Assembly (NCBI RefSeq): GCF_000346465.2
Contig: NC_034009.1
Span: 24,473,090 to 24,537,089 of the forward strand
Length of the DNA stretch: 64,000 nucleotides
Source of the DNA: Prunus persica
Lineage: Eukaryota; Streptophyta; Magnoliopsida; Rosales; Rosaceae
Direction: 5' to 3'
A model generated the notes under the pieces. The model was not told the DNA's origin. It did not search any database and saw nothing but the letters and a program-made list of their open reading frames with translations. The translations under genes and the position numbers were made by a program. This document shows, piece by piece, positions 58,850 to 64,000 of this stretch (position 1 is the first letter of the stretch; the number at the start of each line of letters is the position of its first letter).

Positions 58850-61800
58850 ACATTTCGCTCTCTCACTTCTGCTCTAATTAAAAGTTGCACTCTCCAGGCT
58901 CCGTCGAATCTGTGAGCTCGTCCAACCTGTAAGTATAAACCCTATCTTCCCCTTGTAAATTCATTGAATGATATTAGGTTGTTTTGTTAAAGGGTTTTAT
59001 GTGTATGCTTTGCGATATGTTAATAATGTGCTTATAGGTATGGGTTCATGGATTTTCTGTTTAATGGGTTCATGGATTACATTATCTGTTATGTTGAATT
59101 GGGAATGGATTTAATTTTGTCGTATCTTTTAATCACCCTATGTTATGTTGAATTGGGAATGGATTTATTGTTTTCATGCTTGGTTTCATGTATATGTTGG
59201 TTTCTTGCTTGGTTTCATATATATGTTGTGTTCTTAATGGGTTTTGTGTTCTTGAAAATAAACTGAGACACGACGAATTTTAAGGCTTACGACGACGATT
59301 ACACGACGGTTTTTTTAAACTACCGTCGTTGTATTACTTATACACGACGGTTTTTTCATAAACCGTCGTTTGTATTACTTATAATAGACGACGTCTGTTG
59401 AAAATCCGTCGTCTATATATGCCAAATACGTCTGTTTTTGTTTAAAACCTGTCGTCTCTGTTGTGTATTACTTGCGATTAGATCATTGTATAATCTGCTA
59501 TAGTGATGGTCATTGCCTGTATTTTCACTTTATTATAGATAATAGGTTATAGTGTCGGAGATGGATAAGTCATGGATGCACTCGGATAGAAGATCGAAGG
59601 CATATGAATTTGGGGTGGAAGCATTTTTGAACTTTGCTGTAGAAAATCTTCTAACTACAACACATATCCGTTGTCCATGTGTTAAATGTGTTAATTTGAA
59701 GTTGTTTGGGGTTGGAATTATAAGGGATCACTTATACTTTAATGGAATTGACCAAAGCTATAAGAATTGGACATTTCACGGAGAACCTTGGGAAGCAACT
59801 ACTAATGCTAGTAGAAATGTTGAAGAAGATGATGGCCATAGTAGGTACAGTTTTGTGTCTGAAGAAATTGATATGGATGATAATGATTTTGGTGATTTTG
59901 GTTCGGATCCGTATGAGTTTGCCAATGTGATTGGGGATGGAGATCAACCAGTGTACCCTGGTTGTAGAAAGTACACGAAGTTATCGGCATTAGTGAAGTT
60001 GTATAATTTGAAGGCAAAACATGGGATGAGTGATGTCTGTTTTACAGAATTATTGATACTTCAAGGCGATTTGCTTCCAGAAGGAAATACAATACCAACC
60101 TCCATGTATGAGGCTAAAAAGACTTTGTGTGCATTGGGTATGAGGCTAAAAAGACTTTGTGTGCATTGGGGCTGAGTTATGAGAAAATGCACGCATGCCC
60201 CAATGATTGCATCTTGTATAGGAAGGAGTATGAGGATTCAACTAATTGTCCTACTTGTGGTATCTCAAGGTGGAAGGAAGGCAAAGATTCAATCTTGAAA
60301 GAGGGTGTGCCAGCGAAGGTGGTGTGGTATTTTCCCCCAATTCCAAGGTTTAAAAGGATGTTTCAATCACATGAGACAGCTAAGAGTTTGACTTGGTGGC
60401 ATGCTGCTAGAAAATCAATTGACGGTCAGATGTCTCATCCGGCGGATTCCCCGTCTTGGAAACTTCTTGATGATAAATGGCCTGAGTTTGGTAATGAGCC
60501 GAGAAACTTGAGATTGGCTCTTTCATCTGATGGATTCAATCCCCACAGTTCTCTAAGTAGCAGATATAGTTGTTGGCCGGTTATCTTAGTTACATATAAT
60601 CTCCCTCCATGGCTGTGCATGAAACGAAAGTTCATGATGTTAACCTTATTGATTTCCGGTCCTAAACAACCCGGAAATGATATAGACGTCTACTTGGAGC
60701 CTTTGATTGATGATTTAAAATCCTTGTGGGTTGGGATTAGAGGAGTGTATGATGCACATAATGGAGAATACTTTACACTCAGAGCTGCATTAATGTGGAC
60801 AATTAATGATTTCCCCGCCTATGGAAACTTATCTGGTTGTGTTGTTAAAGGATATAAAGCTTGTCCAATATGCGGCGATGATACACCTAGTCACAGGTTG
60901 AAAAATGGCCACAAAATTTGTTACATTGGGCATAGAAAATGGTTACCAATCAATCATCCATATAGGAAGGCAACGTGCAGCTTTAATGGGAAACCTGAAT
61001 ATGGCATACCTCCCGAGCCATTAACCGGAGAAGAAGTGCTGCATATGGTTGAAAATGGTGACAGAGTTTGTTGGAAGAAGAAATCAATATTCTTTGATCT
61101 CGAGTATTGGAAATACCTTCCTGTGAGGCATGCCCTAGATGTTATGCACATTGAGAAGAATGTTTGCGATAGTATCATTGGTACATTGCTGGAGATCCCT
61201 GGAAAAAATAAAGATGGGATTGCTGCTCGATTAGATTTATTGAACATGGGGGTCAAAACTGATTCGCAACCCGAGTATGGAGAAAGACGTACTCGTTTGC
61301 CTCCTGGGCCTTGGAATTTGTCAAAAGCAGAGAAGAGAGAGGTTTGCAATTCTTTCTATGGTATGAAGGTCCCTGAAGGTTATTCTTCAAATATTAAAAA
61401 TCTTGTATCTTTACAAGATTCAAGACTTCTTGGCCTTAAATCACATGATTGTCATACCTTAATGCAACAATTGCTCCCTGTGGCAATTCGTTCTGTTTTG
61501 GAGAAGCCTGCAAGGTATGCAATAACTCGTTTGTGCTTCTTCTTCAATGCTATATGTGCAAAGACTGTTGATGTTTCCAAGCTAGATAAGTTGGAAGAAG
61601 ATGTAGTAGTTACTCTGTGTTTGCTTGAGAAGTACTTTCCCCCTTCATTCTTTGATATCATGGTTCATCTAGTAGTACATCTTATCAGAGAAGTTCGTCT
61701 ATGTGGGCCAGTATATTTTAGGTGGATGTATCCGTTTGAAAGATATATGAAAGTGCTGAAGGGGTATGTTCAGAATCGTACTCGTCCCGAAGGTTGCATT

Positions 61801-62943
61801 GCTGAGCGGTATATAGCTGAAGAAGCGGTAGAGTGTTGTACTCAGCATTTATCTGATGTTAGTACAGTTGGAGTGCCTTCAAGCCAAAAGATGGGACTTT
61901 CAAAGCCATTATCAGGTTGCACAGTGAGCGTAGTTGATCAGGACCTGTTGAATCAAGCACATCTATATGTCTTGGAGAATACGGAGGAAGTCCTACCTTA
62001 TATCGAGTACGTATGAGCTTTATTCTTTAAGTTTCCATTTTAAATTATTTCTTATGTTTATCTTCTATATTTAGGACCGTAATGCTTGAATTTTTCGTGT
62101 CATGTAGGCAACATATGATTCACATCAAGACTGCTTATCCAAAATTTAGAAAGAGAACAAAGTGGCTGCAGGATAAGCACAATAGCACTTTCATTCAATG
62201 GCTACGCTTCAAGGTATATATTGTTGAATAACATATTTCTCTTTTAATTTTCTTCTTATTTATATGTTAGATTGAATTAAGATATGATTAATTTGCAGGT
62301 TCAAAGTGAACTTGAGGAAGACAATCATGGCGTATCAGAAAATTTAAGGTGGCTAGCAGCTGGTCCAAACATGTCAGTGCCATTATATAGGAGCTATCTT
62401 ATTAAAGGTATTAAATTCAATATCAAGGCACAAGATGATGTGCGGACAACTCAAAATAGTGGAGTTTATTTACTTGCACATACCATGCAAGTTGCTAGTG
62501 CCAAGGATAAAAACCCAATTCTCTCAAATATGGGTTTCTATGGTGTCATTCAAGAAATTTGGGACCTTGACTACCAAAAGTTTACAATCCCAGTCTTTAG
62601 GTGTGATTGGATAGATAGTTCTGGTCTTGTAGTCGACGAACTTGGATTTACCCTTGTAGATTTGAGTAAAATTGGACATAGGAATGACCAATTTGTTTTG
62701 GCTTCTCAAGTCAAACAAATATTTTTTGTTGACGACCCGATGCATCGTGGTTGGTCGGTAGTGTTATCAATGCCTAATAGAGAATATAATGATGTTATTG
62801 GTGATGAAGTCTTAGGTGATGTGATAATTGAGTGTGAGCCATTTACTAGAGGGATGCCAAATGTTGACACATTTGATGAACTGGTGGGTGAGTTAGGCGG
62901 TCAAAATATTCGAGATGGGTGTGAAGATATATGGATTGAATGA
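58850..62943 (+). pseudogene. CACTA Tnp2-type transposase, broken by 32-bp duplication
   Basis: The enzyme that cuts and joins CACTA ends. A leader exon ends at 58928, and the coding start is ATG 59561 (MDKSWMHSDRRSKAYEFG). Coding exons 59561-62006, 62108-62213 and 62299-62943. Domains: Transposase-associated (residues 1-80, CPCVKCVN), Transposase_21/tnp2 with Asp about 313 in SSDGFNP, TINDFPAYG and CVVKGYKACPICGD, and VRHALDVMHIEKNVCDSI; DUF4218 with FDIMVHLVVHLIREVRLCGP; DUF4216 with FRCDWIDSSG. A unit at 60106-60137 is repeated at 60138-60169, shifts the frame and ends it at 60175. Apart from those 32 bases the frame is continuous for 1054 residues. No other lesion was seen. Confidence 0.88.
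60106..60169. repeat. 32-bp perfect tandem duplication in transposase
   Basis: Two identical 32-bp units starting GTATGAGGCTAAAAAGAC. As 32 is not a multiple of 3, it disrupts the frame. No differences between units, so it is recent or an assembly artefact. Confidence 0.95.
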
Positions 62944-64000
62944 TGCTTATGTAATTGGCAGTGTATGACATTAATTTTGTAATATATTGTAATGTGATTT
63001 CTTCACTTTCTACGTTCAAATAAAACACGACGTTATTGTGAACCAGTTATTCAGCATATTTACCGACGTCTTAAAGCAACGTAACAATGAAGAACCACGA
63101 CGCAATTGTGAAGCAATTATTCAGGATATCACGTCGGGGAAGGATTAAGAACCGCCATGTAATTCAAAATAACACGACTCCAATCCCATAATACCGACGT
63201 TTAAAAAACGAGATATATAATCTGAACGTTAAAAAATACGACGTCATCATACATTTTCCACGTCGCAAGTTCTTTTATAAACGAAGAGGAACGAAATGAA
63301 TTCCGACGGAAATTCATTATAACCGCCGTCTAATAACAATTAAACGACGTTATTTGTAATACGGCTCTCATCATAATCAACGCCGTCTATATGTTCTGTA
63401 ATACGGCTCTCATTTATTTGGAACCGACGTTGTTTAGAAGTTCAACGTCGTCTATATTATTAAGTGCGTCGTGAGTAATGATGATAGATATAAATACAAC
63501 GTCGACTATATAAATGCCACCGACGTTGTTTCGCATTTCAACGTCAACTGTATAAATACATACGTCGTAAATAATGACACTGACAACTATTTCCACGTCA
63601 TCTTTTTTAGAAAAATCGAAGTGGAAAATTTATTTCACGACGGTTGTTTGTAAATAAGAGACGTAGTATATTTCAATAACGTCGTCTTCTCATGTATTTA
63701 AAGACGTCATATTTTTTCTTGTCGTGTAAATTATATTTAACGGCGTAAAATTTTAGTTGTCGTCGTTGTATGTATATCTTGCGGCCTTGTTCTTTTAACA
63801 TGTGTCATATTTTTCCTTTTCAACGACGGTGATTTGTTTGAGTTGGTCGTCTATTCTCATCCTCGACTATTTTCTAGAACTTTAGCAGACTAAACACGTC
63901 TGTTTTTATTATTTTCCGACGTTGTTTTATTTAACAACGTCTAATATTTATCGTCGTTGTTTGTTTCTGAAAATATGACGTATAAATTTTGTAATACGAC
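62944..64000. repeat. Right subterminal region with ACGACG motifs
   Basis: From about 63020 to the window end, ACGACG/CGTCGT motifs in both orientations. 63589-63869 is the inverse of 50691-50970. Tandem units with ACCGACGTTGTTT at 63424 and 63520. The terminal CACTA repeat is not reached. Confidence 0.85.

Larger units (their letters stand above)
50502..64000 (+). mobile_element. CACTA (En/Spm-like) transposon, right end outside window
   Basis: Left terminus CACTACTACAAAAAAGC at 50502 (flank TGAGAT). Subterminal inverted repeats pair 50691-50970 with 63589-63869. Extrapolating the pairing places the right terminus near 64058, about 60 bp past the window, although the outermost part is less conserved. 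Content, all on the plus strand: a captured RPN6 fragment, an Ulp1-like protein gene, and a Tnp2-type transposase gene. ACGACG/CGTCGT motifs occur throughout the non-coding parts. The Tnp2 gene has one 32-bp duplication as its only visible lesion, so activity may have been lost very recently. Confidence 0.92.

Noticed and set aside
59048..59266. Possible small membrane protein
   Set aside because: It lies in the 5' intron of the transposase gene and is made of short tandem repeats (TTATGTTGAATTGGGAATGG twice).
1..64000. tRNA, rRNA or microRNA genes
   Set aside because: None recognised by eye; a covariance-model search would be needed to exclude small RNA genes.

Overview
The window is nuclear DNA from a flowering plant, most likely a woody eudicot and possibly Rosaceae. 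The family guess rests only on the look of the CYP76 genes and the repeats. Introns, TATA boxes, plant-type LTR retrotransposons, hAT and CACTA transposons and a plant P450 cluster all exclude a prokaryote. Little of the window is host gene; most is nested, datable transposon insertions around a decaying P450 cluster.

Layout. (1) 1-5.2 kb: a non-autonomous hAT element with an 8-bp target duplication, a degenerate minisatellite, a solo LTR with duplication TCTTG, and a short terminal-inverted-repeat element just upstream of the first P450. (2) 5.2-13 kb: one complete CYP76-like cytochrome P450 (5366-7086, two exons, 500 aa), a tandem copy broken by a 1-bp deletion and carrying an expanded, MITE-filled intron (8447-11548), and a promoter-plus-start remnant (12789-12970). 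A fourth fragment lies beyond the next element (25524-25757). (3) 13657-25269: an 11.6-kb Ty3/gypsy element of Tat type. It has 505-bp LTRs, duplication TATGT, gag-protease, a pol with two RNase H domains, a four-exon antisense gene downstream of pol, and a cluster of GCCGAACGGC hairpins. It carries four in-frame stops, all TAG, and one 467-bp assembly gap. (4) 25.7-34.5 kb: a decayed Ty1/copia element (+), then a non-autonomous hAT element that was itself hit by a retrotransposon now reduced to a 1.47-kb solo LTR. (5) 34.3-43.2 kb: a decayed hAT transposase gene (ZMYM1/DUF4371 type) containing a 758-bp solo LTR and, upstream, a 2.4-kb LTR-like element; then a FAR1-domain remnant. (6) 43.2-50.4 kb: a second copia element (-) split by an inverted copy of the 2.4-kb LTR-like element; both copies hold about 95-bp tandem repeats that fold as hairpins. 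(7) 50502-64000: a CACTA (En/Spm-like) element more than 13.5 kb long. Its right end is predicted to lie just outside the window.

The CACTA element is the most interesting part. It starts CACTACTACAAAAAAGC and has a second CACTA terminus 470 bp further in. It carries a rearranged fragment of the host 26S proteasome subunit gene RPN6. It encodes an apparently intact six-exon, 706-aa protein with an Ulp1-type cysteine protease triad, and a Tnp2-type transposase gene broken by a single 32-bp tandem duplication. ACGACG/CGTCGT motifs, which would normally be expected in subterminal regions, also fill most introns of the Ulp1-like gene and the spacer between the two genes.

How the parts fit: the P450 cluster grew by tandem duplication and was then eroded by insertions. 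The Ulp1-like and Tnp2 genes of the CACTA element lie on the same strand and form the usual two-gene set. The gypsy pol and its antisense gene converge. No tRNA, rRNA or CRISPR was recognised.
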